In this document: piece after piece, positions 27,432-37,750 of the stretch | How the letters are laid out: each line of letters opens with the position of its first letter | Position numbering within the stretch: position 1 is the first letter of the stretch | Assembly (NCBI RefSeq): GCF_020073815.1 | Contig: NZ_JAIQZJ010000001.1 | Coordinates: 310,001 to 374,000, forward strand | Direction of reading: 5' to 3' | DNA from: Nocardioides mangrovi | GTDB taxonomy: Bacteria; Actinomycetota; Actinomycetes; Propionibacteriales; Nocardioidaceae | DNA: 64,000 nt | Program-made: the position numbers and the translations under genes | Notes under the pieces: model-generated | Databases searched by the model: none | Seen by the model: only the letters and a program-made list of their open reading frames with translations | Told to the model about the DNA's origin: nothing

Positions 27432-27926
27432 CTAACGTCCGATCGCCGCCATGATCGCGCCGGTGGCCGTCACCAGGTCGGCCGGCGCGATCTCGAGGTC
27501 GAGCCCGCGGCGTCCCGCCGAGACGAAGACCGTCGCGAAGCCGGACGCGGTCTCGTCCAGGACGGTCGGGTGCGCCCGCTTCTGCCCGACGGGGGAGATG
27601 CCGCCGGCGACGTACCCGGTGGCCCGCTCGGCGGCGGCCACCTCCGCCATCGCGGCCCTGCTGCCGCCGACCGCACGAGCCAGCGCCTTGAGGTCGAGCT
27701 GCCCGGTGACCGGCACGATCCCGACGGTCAGCGCCCCGTCGACGGTGGCCAGCAGGGTCTTGAAGACCTGCGCGGGCGGCAGCCCGAGCGCCTCGGCCGC
27801 CTCCAGCCCGAAGGACGTCGCCCGGGGGTCGTGCTCGTACTCGTGCAACGTGAACGCGATCCCGGCCCGGGTCAGCGCGACGGTCGCCGGCGTGCCGCCG
27901 AGCGACGGCCTGGTCTTCTTGGCCAC
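27432..27926 (-). CDS. ybaK: YbaK/EbsC-type Cys-tRNA(Pro) deacylase
   Basis: 164 aa editing-domain protein that hydrolyses mischarged Cys-tRNA(Pro) in trans. The sequence starts TPATVALTRAGIAFTLHEYEHDP, then VFKTLLATVDG with the conserved Lys, VPVTGQLDLKALARAVGGSRA, and ATGYVAGGISPVGQKR with the Gly-Gly-Ile-Ser-Pro loop typical of YbaK. The GTG start at 27926 has GGAGGGG about 7 nt upstream. The gene overlaps nothing and ends 5 bp from the DUF3352 stop on the other strand. Confidence 0.93.
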   Translation of the reverse strand: MAKKTRPSLGGTPATVALTRAGIAFTLHEYEHDPRATSFGLEAAEALGLPPAQVFKTLLATVDGALTVGIVPVTGQLDLKALARAVGGSRAAMAEVAAAERATGYVAGGISPVGQKRAHPTVLDETASGFATVFVSAGRRGLDLEIAPADLVTATGAIMAAIGR

Positions 27927-27939
27927 TGATCCCCTCCAC

Positions 27940-28049
27940 GGGCGTGTGTTGGTGGTGACGGCCGTCGTCGGCTCACCGGATTTCGACGCGCTCGCGCGAC
28001 TTCGTACCTCAGTCGCTTCGCTTGCTCAATCTTCGCTCACCACACGCCC
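27940..28049. repeat. Probable dispersed extragenic repeat with 9-bp inverted ends
   Basis: GGGCGTGTG (27940-27948) is matched by CACACGCCC (28041-28049). Between them, read on the minus strand, is a segment containing TTGAGCAAGCGAAGCG, GTACGAAGTCGCGCGAGCG and GTCGAAATC, a style of G/A-rich repeat I associate with extragenic elements in high-GC Actinobacteria (recollection, not a search). It fills most of the gap 27927-28079. No gene is seen there. Confidence 0.5.
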
Positions 28050-28079
28050 ACGCTCGTTCCTCGCGCGGCCGCTGCTCGC

Positions 28080-28757
28080 TCAGTTCGGAGACCACCGCGT
28101 CCGGGCCACCTCGGTCGCCGGGAGCGACGGGATGACGTTCATCGCGCGCAGCTCGGAGCGCAGCAGGTCGGTGACCAGGATCAGTCGCTCGGTGGCGTCC
28201 TCGGCCTCGAGCAGCGCCTGCCGCTCCGACATCGGGAGCGGCGCGACGGCCGCCAGCGTCCAGGAGAGGTACGTCGGGTCGCGCGGCAGCGCCCCCGAGT
28301 AGGGGTCGCTGCGCAGGTCGGCGAGCGCGGCCCGGTAGGCAGTGAAGGCGATCCGTGCCGACTCCAGCACGGACTCGGGCGTCGGTGCCGAGGACGACTC
28401 GGTGGGGTCCGGCAGCTCGGTCACGTGGCCGACCGGGAAGGTGCCGCTGGTGTCGAGTCGCTCCAGCTGGATCCGCTCCATCCCGACCGCGACCACGTCG
28501 AACGTGCCGTCGGGGTGGCTCTCCACCTCGGTGAGCTGCATCCGGCAGCCGATCCGGTAGAGCGACTGTGCGCCGTGGTCGCCGACCTCGTAGCCCTCGC
28601 GGATCGCGACGGAGCCGAAGACCCGCTCCGCCGGGTCCTCGACGCGCAGCAGGTGGTGCACCAGCGCCCGGTAGCGGTCCTCGAAGACGGTCAGGGGCAC
28701 GCTGAGACCGGGGAAGAGCACCGCGTTGAGCGGGAACATCGGCAGCGTGTCGGGCAC
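28080..28757 (-). CDS. Lon substrate-binding (N) domain protein
   Basis: 225 aa consisting of the LON N-terminal domain with a helical extension, without the ATPase or protease parts. LPMFPLNAVLFPGLSVPLTVFEDRYRALV at the N-terminus (with the usual Pro-rich opening) and GSVAIREGYEVG, RIGCRMQLTEVESHPDGTFDVVAVGMERIQLERL are typical. Such stand-alone proteins are common; their role is unproved, perhaps substrate or adaptor binding. The GTG start is 6 nt after a TAGGTT box on the same strand, so the mRNA is probably leaderless. It is divergent from ppc. Confidence 0.88.
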   Translation of the reverse strand: MPDTLPMFPLNAVLFPGLSVPLTVFEDRYRALVHHLLRVEDPAERVFGSVAIREGYEVGDHGAQSLYRIGCRMQLTEVESHPDGTFDVVAVGMERIQLERLDTSGTFPVGHVTELPDPTESSSAPTPESVLESARIAFTAYRAALADLRSDPYSGALPRDPTYLSWTLAAVAPLPMSERQALLEAEDATERLILVTDLLRSELRAMNVIPSLPATEVARTRWSPN

Positions 28758-28763
28758 ACCTCC

Positions 28764-28769
28764 AACCTA
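28764..28769 (-). promoter_or_regulatory. -10 box of a leaderless promoter for the LON-domain gene
   Basis: On the minus strand TAGGTT is followed by 6 nt (GGAGGT) and the GTG at 28757. The GGAGGT touches the start codon, too close to serve as a ribosome site, which fits leaderless initiation. Confidence 0.5.
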
Positions 28770-28839
28770 GGGCACGCACCCCGTCCGGCTGGCGGTCCCG
28801 GTGCGGTGTCCGAAACATTCAGCAGGCAGGGTGGTGGCC

Positions 28840-31674
28840 ATGACGACCTCGAAGGACCCGTCCGTGGAGGAGCTGCTGGAGGCGGACCGGCGCGAGCCGG
28901 ACGCCGCCGTGTTCGGTGGTGGCGTCGCCTCCGACGAGCAGCTCGCCTCGCTCCGGGGGTCGGTCCGCCAGCTGACGACGCTGCTCGGCGAGTCGCTCGC
29001 CCGCCACCAGGGGCCGGAGCTGCTGGCCCTCGTGGAGCGGGTACGCCGGCTGGCCCGCCAGCCCGACGACACCGACCTGCACGCGCTGCTGGCCGAGGTC
29101 GACGAGGACACCGCGGTCGTGCTCGCCCGCGCGTTCACGGCCTACTTCCAGCTGGTCAACACGACCGAGCAGCTGCACCGGTGGCGCGAGCTGCTCGCCG
29201 CCGAAGAGGGGCCGCTCGAGGCGACCACCGCCCGGATCGCCGCGGCGCTGGAGGACGGCAGCCTGAGCCGGGAGGACCTGACCCGGATCCTGGGCGACAT
29301 CGAGTACCGCCCGGTCTTCACCGCCCACCCGACCGAGGCCTCGCGGCGCACCGTGCTGCGCCTGCTGCGCAAGGTGGCCGAGACCGTCGACGCCGCCGAG
29401 GACCCGCGCCGCGACGCCGCGGCGACCGCGGCCGACGAGCGCCGGCTCGCGGAGCTGGTCGACCTGCTCTGGCAGACCGACGAGCTGCGCGTCGTCCGTC
29501 CCGAGCCGAGCGACGAGGCGCGGACCGCGGTCTACTACCTCCGCTCCCTGGCCTCCGAGGTGGTGCCGGGCCTGCTGCAGGAGCTGGACCGGCAGCTGGC
29601 CGGGCTCGGTGTCGAGCTCCCGGCCACCGCGCGCCCTCTGCGCTTCGGGACCTGGGCCGGCGGCGACCGCGACGGCAACCCCAACGTCACGCCCGAGGTC
29701 ACCCTCGAGGTGCTCCGGCTCCAGCACCTGGCCGGGCTCAATGAGCTCGAGGCGATGGTCGGCGAGCTGCTCACCGAGATGACCCAGTCGACCCGCGTCG
29801 TCACGGCGTCCGCGGAGCTCCTCGCCGGGCTCGAGGCGGACGCCGAGGCGCTCCCGATCACCTGGAGCTCGATCCGGCGGCTGAACGCCGAGGAGCCCTA
29901 CCGCTGCAAGCTCAGCTTCGTGAGGGTGCGCATCCAGCGCACCCGTGACCGGCTCAAGGCCGGGACGCCGCACGAGCCCGGCCGCGACTACCTCGGCTTC
30001 GACGAGCTGGTCGCCGACCTGCGGGTGATGCGCGACTCGATGCTCGCCGACGGCGAGGAGCTCACCGCCGACGGCGCGCTGCTCCGGCTGATCCGCACCG
30101 CGACCGCCTTCGGCGCCGGCCTCGCGACGCTCGACGTGCGCGAGCACTCGGGCAAGCACCACGAGGCGCTCGCCGAGCTCTTCGACCGGGTCGGCGAGCC
30201 GGAGACGCCGTACGCCGACCTCGACCACGCCGGCCGGATCGAGGTCCTCTCCCGGGAGATGTCCTCGCGCCGGCCGCTGACGGTCGCGGGCGTGGAGCTG
30301 GGGAAGGCGGCCACCGCCTCGCTCGGACTGATGCGCGCGCTGCGTGCCGCGATCGACGGGTACGGCGAGGGCGTCGTCGAGACCTACATCGTGTCGATGA
30401 CCCACGACATCGACGACCTCTTCGCGGTCGTGGTGCTGGCCCGCGAGGTCGGCCTGGTCGACCCGGGGAGCGAGACCGAGCCCGCGACGGCGCGGATCGG
30501 CTTCGCGCCGCTCTTCGAGACCGTCGCCGAGCTGGAGATCGCCGGGTCGCTGCTCGACGGCCTCCTCAGCGACCCGGCGTACCGCCGCATCGTGGCCGCC
30601 CGCGGCGACGTGCAGGAGATCATGCTGGGCTACTCCGACTCCTGCAAGGACGCCGGCATCTCGGCCTCGCAGTGGCAGATCCACCGCGCGCAGCGCGGCC
30701 TGCGCGACGTCGCCCGCCGCCACGGCGTACGGCTGCGGCTCTTCCACGGCCGCGGCGGCTCGGTCGGCCGGGGCGGCGGGCCGACCGCCGAGGCGATCAT
30801 GAGCCAGCCCTACGGCTCGCTCACCGGCTCGATCAAGATCACCGAGCAGGGCGAGGTCATCTCCGACAAGTACAGCCTCCCCGGCCTGGGCCGGCGCAAC
30901 CTCGAGGGCGCCCTCGCCGCGGTGATCGAGGCGTCGACGCTGCACCGCACCTCGCAGCTGCCGCCCGAGGTGCTCGAGGGCTGGAACGGCACCATGGACG
31001 ACATCGCCGAGGCCGGCCAGGAGGCCTACCGCAGCCTGGTCCGCGACCCCGCGCTCGTGCCGTTCTTCGTCAGCGCCACCCCGGTCGGCGAGCTCGGCAA
31101 GATGAACATCGGCTCCCGCCCGGCCAAGCGTCCCGGTGGCGACGGCGGCCTCGACGACCTGCGCGCCATCCCGTGGGTCTTCGGCTGGACGCAGACCCGG
31201 ATGATCCTGCCCGGCTGGTACGGCGTCGGGTCGGGTCTCGCCGCGGCGCGCGAGGCCGGTCGCGCCGAGACGCTGCGCGAGATGTACGGCTCGTGGGCCT
31301 TCTTCCGCACCTTCCTGTCCAACGTGCAGATGACCCTGTCCAAGACCGACCTCGACATCGCGGCCCGGTACGTCGCCGCCCTGGTGCCCGCGGAGCAGCA
31401 GGGCCTCCTCGACGTGATCCGCGCCGAGCACGAGCGCACCGTGACCGAGGTGCTCGCGGTGACGGGGCAGGAGTCGCTGCTCGAGTCGGCCCCGGTCCTG
31501 CGCCGTACCCTCGCGCTGCGGAACTCCTACCTCGCGCCGCTGCACGCGCTGCAGGTCGAGCTGCTGCGCCGCACCCGCGAGGTTCCGGAGGGCGAGGACG
31601 TCGCCCCCGACATCGAGCGCGCGATGCTGCTCACGATCAACGGCATCGCGGCCGGCCTGCGCAACACCGGCTGA
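28840..31674 (+). CDS. ppc: Phosphoenolpyruvate carboxylase
   Basis: 944 aa, makes oxaloacetate from phosphoenolpyruvate and bicarbonate to refill the citric acid cycle. Catalytic motifs are VFTAHPTEASRRT (His near residue 162), GTWAGGDRDGNPNVT, MLGYSDSCKDAGISAS (near 597), FHGRGGSVGRGGGPT (near 635) and the C-terminal tail ending RNTG. Length is normal. ATG 28840 (MTTSKDPSVEELL) is preferred; GTG 28831 and an upstream GTG at 28801 are in frame, and no strong Shine-Dalgarno sequence separates them. A stem-loop overlaps and follows the stop. Confidence 0.96.
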   Translation: MTTSKDPSVEELLEADRREPDAAVFGGGVASDEQLASLRGSVRQLTTLLGESLARHQGPELLALVERVRRLARQPDDTDLHALLAEVDEDTAVVLARAFTAYFQLVNTTEQLHRWRELLAAEEGPLEATTARIAAALEDGSLSREDLTRILGDIEYRPVFTAHPTEASRRTVLRLLRKVAETVDAAEDPRRDAAATAADERRLAELVDLLWQTDELRVVRPEPSDEARTAVYYLRSLASEVVPGLLQELDRQLAGLGVELPATARPLRFGTWAGGDRDGNPNVTPEVTLEVLRLQHLAGLNELEAMVGELLTEMTQSTRVVTASAELLAGLEADAEALPITWSSIRRLNAEEPYRCKLSFVRVRIQRTRDRLKAGTPHEPGRDYLGFDELVADLRVMRDSMLADGEELTADGALLRLIRTATAFGAGLATLDVREHSGKHHEALAELFDRVGEPETPYADLDHAGRIEVLSREMSSRRPLTVAGVELGKAATASLGLMRALRAAIDGYGEGVVETYIVSMTHDIDDLFAVVVLAREVGLVDPGSETEPATARIGFAPLFETVAELEIAGSLLDGLLSDPAYRRIVAARGDVQEIMLGYSDSCKDAGISASQWQIHRAQRGLRDVARRHGVRLRLFHGRGGSVGRGGGPTAEAIMSQPYGSLTGSIKITEQGEVISDKYSLPGLGRRNLEGALAAVIEASTLHRTSQLPPEVLEGWNGTMDDIAEAGQEAYRSLVRDPALVPFFVSATPVGELGKMNIGSRPAKRPGGDGGLDDLRAIPWVFGWTQTRMILPGWYGVGSGLAAAREAGRAETLREMYGSWAFFRTFLSNVQMTLSKTDLDIAARYVAALVPAEQQGLLDVIRAEHERTVTEVLAVTGQESLLESAPVLRRTLALRNSYLAPLHALQVELLRRTREVPEGEDVAPDIERAMLLTINGIAAGLRNTG

Positions 31675-31686
31675 GCCCCAGCGGCT

Positions 31687-31710
31687 CCCGGCCTCCGGAC
31701 AGGGGCCGGG
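31687..31710 (+). terminator. Stem-loop terminator after ppc
   Basis: CCCGGCC (31687-31693) pairs with GGCCGGG (31704-31710). An outer pair, ACCGGC (31666-31671, reaching into the ppc stop codon region) with GCCGGT (31714-31719), can extend it. There is no T tract. The hisD -10 box follows at 31729. Confidence 0.55.
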
Positions 31711-31728
31711 CGCGCCGGTGGCCGCTCG

Positions 31729-31734
31729 TAGAAT
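31729..31734 (+). promoter_or_regulatory. -10 box of a leaderless hisD promoter
   Basis: TAGAAT lies exactly 6 nt before the hisD ATG at 31741. There is no room for a leader, and no Shine-Dalgarno sequence is present. This would drive the his operon hisD-hisC-hisB-hisH-priA-hisF. Confidence 0.6.
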
Positions 31735-31740
31735 CGAGCC

Positions 31741-33042
31741 ATGATCCAGCGCATCGACCTGCGAGGAGCCGACCGCGACGCGGTCGACTACCGCGCAGCC
31801 GTGCCCCGTGCCGACTTCGACGTCGAGGCGGCGGTGCCGGCGGTGCATGCGATCTGCGAGGCGGTGCGCACCCGCGGGCTCGACGCGATCCGGGACTTCG
31901 GTCAGCGCTTCGACGGTGTGACCGTCGACGACATCCGGGTCACCCCCGAGGCGCTCCGGACCGCCCTCGACGAGCTGGACCCCGCCATCCGGGCCGGCCT
32001 CGAGGAGTCGATCCGCCGGCTGCGCGCGACCTGCGCCAACGAGCTCGAGCGCGACGCCGTCACCGACCTGGCGCCCGGCGCCCGGGTGACCCACCGCAAG
32101 GTGCCGATCGACCGCGTCGGCCTCTACGTGCCCGGCGGCCTCGCGCCGCTGGTCTCCAGCGTGCTGATGAACGTCGTCCCCGCCCAGACCGCAGGCGTCG
32201 GCTCGATCGCGCTGGCCAGTCCGCCGCAGAAGGAGTTCGGGGGCCAGGTGCACCCGACGATCCTCGCCGCGTGCGCGCTGCTCGGCGTCGAGGAGGTCTA
32301 CGCCGTCGGCGGCGCCCAGGCGATCGCGATGTTCGCCTACGGCGTGGGCCCGTGCGCCAAGGTCGACCTCGTCACCGGCCCCGGCAACATCTACACCGTC
32401 ACCGCCAAGCGCCTCCTCAAGGGCCAGGTCGGCATCGACTCCGAGGCCGGCCCGACCGAGATCGCGATCCTGGCCGACGACACCGGGGACGCGGCGTACG
32501 TCGCCGCCGACCTGATCAGCCAGGCCGAGCACGACCCGCTGGCCGCCTCGGTGCTGGTCACCACGAGCGAGCGCCTCGCCGACGATGTCGAGGCCGAGCT
32601 CGACAAGCAGGTCTCGGCGACCAAGCACGTCGAGCGGATCCGGACCAGCCTGTCCGGCAACCAGTCCGGCATCGTGCTCGTCGCCGACCTCGAGCAGGGC
32701 CTCGACGTGGTCAACGCCTACGCCGCCGAGCACCTCGAGATCCACACCGAGGACGCGTCGTCCTACGCCGCCCGGGTGCGCAACGCCGGCGCGATCTTCG
32801 TCGGCCCGCACGCCCCGGTCAGCCTCGGCGACTACTGCGCCGGCTCCAACCACGTGCTGCCCACGGCCGGCTGCGCCTGCCACAGCAGCGGCCTGTCGGT
32901 GCGCGCGTTCACCAAGTCGGTGCACGTCATCGACTACTCCCGCGACGCACTGGCCGAGGTCGCCGACCACGTGGTGACCCTGGCCGAGGCGGAGGACCTC
33001 CCGGGCCACGGCGCCGCGGTCCGCGTGCGATTCGGGGAGTGA
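31741..33042 (+). CDS. hisD: Histidinol dehydrogenase
   Basis: 433 aa zinc enzyme that carries out the last two oxidations, L-histidinol to L-histidine, with NAD+. [28 protein letters not shown] is the conserved nucleotide region, then [54 protein letters not shown], and the C-terminal active-site segment GNHVLPT-like [19 protein letters not shown]. Length and start agree with the family. It leads a tight his operon; hisC begins 2 nt after its stop. Confidence 0.97.
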   Translation: MIQRIDLRGADRDAVDYRAAVPRADFDVEAAVPAVHAICEAVRTRGLDAIRDFGQRFDGVTVDDIRVTPEALRTALDELDPAIRAGLEESIRRLRATCANELERDAVTDLAPGARVTHRKVPIDRVGLYVPGGLAPLVSSVLMNVVPAQTAGVGSIALASPPQKEFGGQVHPTILAACALLGVEEVYAVGGAQAIAMFAYGVGPCAKVDLVTGPGNIYTVTAKRLLKGQVGIDSEAGPTEIAILADDTGDAAYVAADLISQAEHDPLAASVLVTTSERLADDVEAELDKQVSATKHVERIRTSLSGNQSGIVLVADLEQGLDVVNAYAAEHLEIHTEDASSYAARVRNAGAIFVGPHAPVSLGDYCAGSNHVLPTAGCACHSSGLSVRAFTKSVHVIDYSRDALAEVADHVVTLAEAEDLPGHGAAVRVRFGE

Positions 33043-33044
33043 GC

Positions 33045-34142
33045 ATGAGCTTCCCCCCGATCCGCGAGGAGCTGCGGGGGCTGCAGCCCTACGGCGCGCC
33101 CCAGCTCGACGTCCCCGTGCAGCTCAACACCAACGAGAACCCCTACGGCCCGTCCGCGGCCTGCGCCGACGACATCGCCGCGTCCGTCCGTGCGGCCGCG
33201 CTGACCCTCAACCGCTACCCGGACCGGGAGCACGTCGAGCTGCGCACCGCGCTGGCGGCGTACCTGTCCCGCGACACCCCGCACGGCGTCACGACCGAGC
33301 AGGTGTGGGCGGCCAACGGCTCCAACGAGGTGATGCTGCAGCTGCTCCAGGCCTTCGGCGGCCCGGGACGCACGGCGATGAGCTTCGCGCCGACCTACTC
33401 GATGTACCCCGAGTACGCGCGTGACACCTCCACCGCGTGGGTGCAGGGCCGTCGCGCCGACGACTTCAGCCTCGACCTCGACGCCGCCCGCGAGGCGATC
33501 GAGCGCGAGCAGCCGAGCGTCGTGCTGCTGCCGAGCCCCAACAACCCGACCGGCACCGCGCTGCCGCCGGAGGCCGTCGGCCTGCTCTGCAAGGCAGCGG
33601 GCGACGGGCTCGTGGTCGTCGACGAGGCGTACGGCGAGTTCCGTCGTGCGGGCGTGCCGAGTGCGGTCGAGCTGCTGCCGACCCACCGCAACCTCGTCGT
33701 CACCCGCACGATGAGCAAGGCCTTCGCCGCCGCCGGGCTGCGGCTCGGCTACCTCGCCGCGGACCCGGCGATCTGCGACGCGATCCGGGTCGTGCGGCTG
33801 CCCTACCACCTCTCGGCGGTCACCCAGGCGACGGCGCTGGCGGCCCTGCGGCACGCGCCCGAGCTGCTCGGCAAGGTCGACGAGCTCCGGGTCGAGCGGG
33901 ACGCGACCGTCTCCTGGCTGCGCGAGCAGGGGCTGACGGTGGCCGACAGCGACGCCAATTTCGCGTTGTTCGGCACCTTCGAGGACCGTCATGCTGTCTG
34001 GCAGGGGCTGCTCGACCGGGGCGTGCTGATCCGCGAGGTCGGTCCCGACGGGTGGCTGCGGGTGTCGATCGGCACCCCGGACGAGATGATGAGCTTCAAG
34101 CAGGCGATGGCGGAGACGCTGCAGATGGAGGTTGGCAGATGA
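33045..34142 (+). CDS. hisC: Histidinol-phosphate aminotransferase
   Basis: 365 aa PLP-dependent class I/II aminotransferase acting on imidazole acetol phosphate and glutamate. [13 protein letters not shown] near the N-terminus, the [12 protein letters not shown] motif, [10 protein letters not shown] and the PLP lysine in [17 protein letters not shown] are all present. The ATG at 33045 follows the hisD stop by 2 nt; the much longer open frame upstream is antisense-type shadow. The stop overlaps hisB by 4 bp. Confidence 0.95.
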   Translation: MSFPPIREELRGLQPYGAPQLDVPVQLNTNENPYGPSAACADDIAASVRAAALTLNRYPDREHVELRTALAAYLSRDTPHGVTTEQVWAANGSNEVMLQLLQAFGGPGRTAMSFAPTYSMYPEYARDTSTAWVQGRRADDFSLDLDAAREAIEREQPSVVLLPSPNNPTGTALPPEAVGLLCKAAGDGLVVVDEAYGEFRRAGVPSAVELLPTHRNLVVTRTMSKAFAAAGLRLGYLAADPAICDAIRVVRLPYHLSAVTQATALAALRHAPELLGKVDELRVERDATVSWLREQGLTVADSDANFALFGTFEDRHAVWQGLLDRGVLIREVGPDGWLRVSIGTPDEMMSFKQAMAETLQMEVGR

Positions 34143-34747
34143 GCCGAACTGCTCGGATCGAGCGGCAGACCAGCGAGTCCAAGGTGCTCGTCGAGGTGGA
34201 CCTCGACGGCTCGGGCCGCCACGACATCTCCACCGGCATCGGCTTCTACGACCACATGCTCACCGCCTTCGCGCGGCACGCGCTCGTCGACCTCACCGTG
34301 CAGTCCGAGGGCGACCACTGGATCGACGCCCACCACACGACCGAGGACACCGCGATCGCGCTCGGCCAGGCGCTGCGCCAGGCGCTCGGCGACAAGCACG
34401 GCATCCGGCGGTTCGGCGATGCCACCGTCCCGCTCGACGAGGCGCTCGTGCAGGCCGTCGTCGACGTCTCCGGCCGGCCCTACTGCGTCCACACCGGCGA
34501 GCCCGAGGGCCAGCAGTACGTCCAGCTCGGTGGCAGCACGCCGGCGTACCTCGGCTCGCTGACGCAGCACGTCTTCGAGTCGATCGCCTTCCACGGCCAC
34601 TTCGCGCTGCACGTCCGCGTGCTCGCCGGCCGCGAGCCGCACCACATCGTGGAGACGCAGTTCAAGGCGTTCGCCCGGGCCTTCCGCGACGCCGTCGCGC
34701 TCGACCCGCGCGAGACGGGCGTGCCCTCCACCAAGGGCAGTCTGTGA
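34139..34747 (+). CDS. hisB: Imidazoleglycerol-phosphate dehydratase
   Basis: 202 aa monofunctional dehydratase (no N-terminal phosphatase domain as in E. coli). The two metal-binding motifs are [18 protein letters not shown] and the [17 protein letters not shown] segment; the C-terminal [14 protein letters not shown] repeats the fold. The ATG at 34139 overlaps the hisC TGA and its own stop overlaps the hisH GTG, so hisC-hisB-hisH are translationally coupled. Confidence 0.96.
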   Translation: MSRTARIERQTSESKVLVEVDLDGSGRHDISTGIGFYDHMLTAFARHALVDLTVQSEGDHWIDAHHTTEDTAIALGQALRQALGDKHGIRRFGDATVPLDEALVQAVVDVSGRPYCVHTGEPEGQQYVQLGGSTPAYLGSLTQHVFESIAFHGHFALHVRVLAGREPHHIVETQFKAFARAFRDAVALDPRETGVPSTKGSL

Positions 34748-35382
34748 CGCTGAAGAACGTCGTGGTGCTCGACTACGGGTCGGGCAACCTGCGCTCCGCC
34801 GTGCGCGCGGTCGAGCGCGCCGGGGCGTCGGTCACGCTCACGGGCGACTTCGACACCGCCCTCGAGGCCGACGGGCTCGTCGTACCCGGGGTGGGGGCGT
34901 ACGCCGCCTGCATGGCCGGCCTGCGCGCCATCAAGGGGGAGCGGATCATCGGTCGCCGGCTCGCGGGCGGGCGCCCGGTGCTCGGCATCTGCGTCGGCAT
35001 GCAGATCCTCTTCGCGCGCGGGGTCGAGCACGGCGTCGAGACCGAGGGCTGCGACGAGTGGCCCGGCCTCGTCGAGCGGCTGCAGGCGCCGGTGGTGCCG
35101 CACATGGGCTGGAACACCGTCGAGGCGCCGGCCGGGACCGAGCTCTTCGCCGGCATCGAGGACGAGCGCTTCTACTTCGTGCACTCCTACGGCGTCCGCG
35201 ACTGGACCCTCGTCACCAACGACCGGACCCGGGCGCCGCTCGTGACCTGGGCGGAGCACGGCGGCGACCGCTTCGTAGCGGCGGTCGAGAACGGCCCGCT
35301 GTCGGCGACCCAGTTCCACCCCGAGAAGTCCGGTGACGCCGGCGGCGCGCTGCTGCGCAACTGGGTGGGGTCGCTGTCATGA
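34744..35382 (+). CDS. hisH: Imidazole glycerol phosphate synthase, glutaminase subunit HisH
   Basis: 212 aa class I glutamine amidotransferase that supplies ammonia to His[22 protein letters not shown] begins the fold; the nucleophile Cys lies in [11 protein letters not shown], and the His/Glu pair in [23 protein letters not shown] is the oxyanion region. The GTG overlaps hisB and the stop overlaps the next ATG by 4 bp. Confidence 0.96.
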   Translation: MTLKNVVVLDYGSGNLRSAVRAVERAGASVTLTGDFDTALEADGLVVPGVGAYAACMAGLRAIKGERIIGRRLAGGRPVLGICVGMQILFARGVEHGVETEGCDEWPGLVERLQAPVVPHMGWNTVEAPAGTELFAGIEDERFYFVHSYGVRDWTLVTNDRTRAPLVTWAEHGGDRFVAAVENGPLSATQFHPEKSGDAGGALLRNWVGSLS

Positions 35383-35705
35383 GCAAGGAGCGCGCGCAGC
35401 GCCGCGCCGAACGCGAGCGCGAGGCGGCCGTGGTCGCGGCGGCCCGCGCGGCCGAGGCCGAGCGCAAGGAGCGGCGCGACGCCCGCGTGCGCGCGGTGAC
35501 CGCCCGGCTCCCGCGGTCGCGGCGGGGCCCGTCGGGCGTCATCGCCGCCCGGCACCGCCAGCAGACCGGACTGCTGATCGTGGCGGTCGTCGTCCTCAAC
35601 GTGCTGGTCTGGCTCGCGTCGGGCGACTGGGCGGTCCGTGCCTTCGCGCTCCTGCTGACCCTGCTGATCGCCCCCGTCGTCCAGATCCTGCTGACCAAGA
35701 AATGA
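35379..35705 (+). CDS. Small membrane protein inside the his operon
   Basis: 108 aa, no known family recognised. Residues 1-60 are highly charged and probably helical or coiled coil ([20 protein letters not shown], then [13 protein letters not shown]). Two hydrophobic helices follow (about 63-80 and 86-104), ending in KK. It overlaps hisH by 4 bp on one side and priA by 4 bp on the other, so it is translated with the his enzymes. It may be a passenger or a membrane anchor; sequence alone does not say. Confidence 0.8.
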   Translation: MSKERAQRRAEREREAAVVAAARAAEAERKERRDARVRAVTARLPRSRRGPSGVIAARHRQQTGLLIVAVVVLNVLVWLASGDWAVRAFALLLTLLIAPVVQILLTKK

Positions 35706-36444
35706 GCACCATGACCTCGCCGTACCTCGAGCTCCTCCCCGCCGTCGACGTCACCGAGGGCCGGGCCGTCCAGCTCGCCCAGGGCGTCGCCGGCTCCGAG
35801 CGCGTGTACGGCGACCCGCTCGCGGCCGCCCGCCGCTGGCAGGACGCCGGCGCCGAGTGGCTCCACCTGGTCGACCTCGACGCGGCGTTCGGGCGCGGCG
35901 AGAACCGCGCCGTCCTCGCCGAGATCGTCGGCGCGCTCGACATCAAGGTCGAGATGAGCGGCGGCATCCGCGACGACGCGTCGCTCGAGGCCGCGCTCGC
36001 GACCGGCTGCCGCCGGGTCAACATCGGCACCGCCGCGCTGGAGCAGCCGGAGTGGTGCGCCCGGATCATCGCCGAGCACGGCGACCGGGTCGCGATCGGT
36101 CTCGACGTCCGGGGCCGCACCCTGGCCGCCCGCGGCTGGACCCAGGAGGGCGGGGACCTCTACGAGACCCTCGCCCGCCTCGACTCCGAGGGCTGCGCAC
36201 GCTACGTCGTCACCGACGTCAACAAGGACGGCATGCTCGCCGGTCCCAACCTCCAGCTGCTGCGCGACGTCTGCGCGGTCACCGACGCCCCCGTCGTCGC
36301 GTCGGGCGGCGTCACGACCCTCGAGGACATCCGGGCGCTGATGGCCCTGGTTCCCGAGGGCGTCGAGGGCGCCATCGCCGGCACCGCGCTCTACGAGGGC
36401 CGCTTCACCCTCGAGGACGCGCTCGCGCTCACGAAGGGTGCGCC

Positions 36445-36448
<4 letters not shown>
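35702..36448 (+). CDS. priA: Bifunctional HisA/TrpF phosphoribosyl isomerase PriA
   Basis: 248 aa TIM-barrel isomerase. Actinobacterial PriA handles both ProFAR (histidine) and phosphoribosylanthranilate (tryptophan). The sequence carries PriA-like features: [18 protein letters not shown] with the first catalytic Asp, [39 protein letters not shown], the Trp in [18 protein letters not shown], and [14 protein letters not shown] with the second Asp. The absence of trpF beside trpC, trpB and trpA in this window supports the dual role. The ATG at 35702 overlaps the previous stop. Confidence 0.9.
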
Positions 36449-37221
<773 letters not shown>

Positions 37222-37280
37222 GATCCGGCGTCGCGCCCGTGGCTGACCGCCGTTGGGACAGCCGCAGCCAGCGTCGGACG

Positions 37281-37487
37281 TCAGAAGCGCCCGGAGTTGT
37301 TGCCCGGGTGGAAGCCGCCGCCGGTCGGTCGGCCGGCCTTCATGGCGACGTCGCCCTCGGACTTCCCGCGGCTGCGGCGTACGCCGTCGGCGTCCAGGCC
37401 CTTGCGCTGGCGGCCGCTCGACCACCAGGCGAGGGCGAAGCCCACGACGAGCACGGCCGCGGCGATGATCCAGAAGGTGGTGTTCAT
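37281..37487 (-). CDS. Small single-helix membrane protein, copy 1 of a tandem pair
   Basis: 68 aa: an N-terminal helix MNTTFWIIAAAVLVVGFALAWW, then SSGRQRKGLDADGVRRSRG and a polar tail with GGGFHPGNNSGRF. No known family. The first 28 residues are nearly identical to those of the protein encoded at 37503-37706, so the two genes are a tandem duplication. ATG 37487 follows GGGAG. It is convergent with hisF, 59 bp from its stop. Confidence 0.7.
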   Translation of the reverse strand: MNTTFWIIAAAVLVVGFALAWWSSGRQRKGLDADGVRRSRGKSEGDVAMKAGRPTGGGFHPGNNSGRF

Positions 37488-37502
37488 GGTTGCTCCCTCG
37501 TG

Positions 37503-37706
37503 TCAGCCGAGCGGTCCGCCGAAGACGGGACCCTGCCCGGCGGGCCGGTTGGACTCGGTGAGCGCGTCGGCCTGCGACCTGCCGATGCCCATGCGGGCCC
37601 GCTCGCTGTCGACGGCGTGGCGACGCTGGCGGCCGCTCGACCACCAGGCGAGGGCGAAGCCCACGACCAGCACGACCGCGGCGATGATCCAGAAGGTGAC
37701 GTTCAT
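37503..37706 (-). CDS. Small single-helix membrane protein, copy 2 of a tandem pair
   Basis: 67 aa: MNVTFWIIAAVVLVVGFALAWW, then SSGRQRRHAVDSERARMG and a tail FGGPLG. The helix and the SSGRQR segment match its neighbour at 37281-37487 closely, while the tails differ. ATG 37706 is chosen over ATG 37718 because GGAGG lies 5 nt before it. The 15-nt gap to its twin suggests one transcript, possibly with the lipoprotein gene upstream. Confidence 0.7.
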   Translation of the reverse strand: MNVTFWIIAAVVLVVGFALAWWSSGRQRRHAVDSERARMGIGRSQADALTESNRPAGQGPVFGGPLG

Positions 37707-37750
37707 GCCGGCCTCCAAGGTCCGAGAGTTGCCTCGATGTTACCCACAGA

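Noticed and set aside
28819..33009. A 1396-codon minus-strand open frame across ppc and hisD
   Set aside because: Same artefact: antisense to two well-supported enzymes, with biased composition and no recognisable domain.
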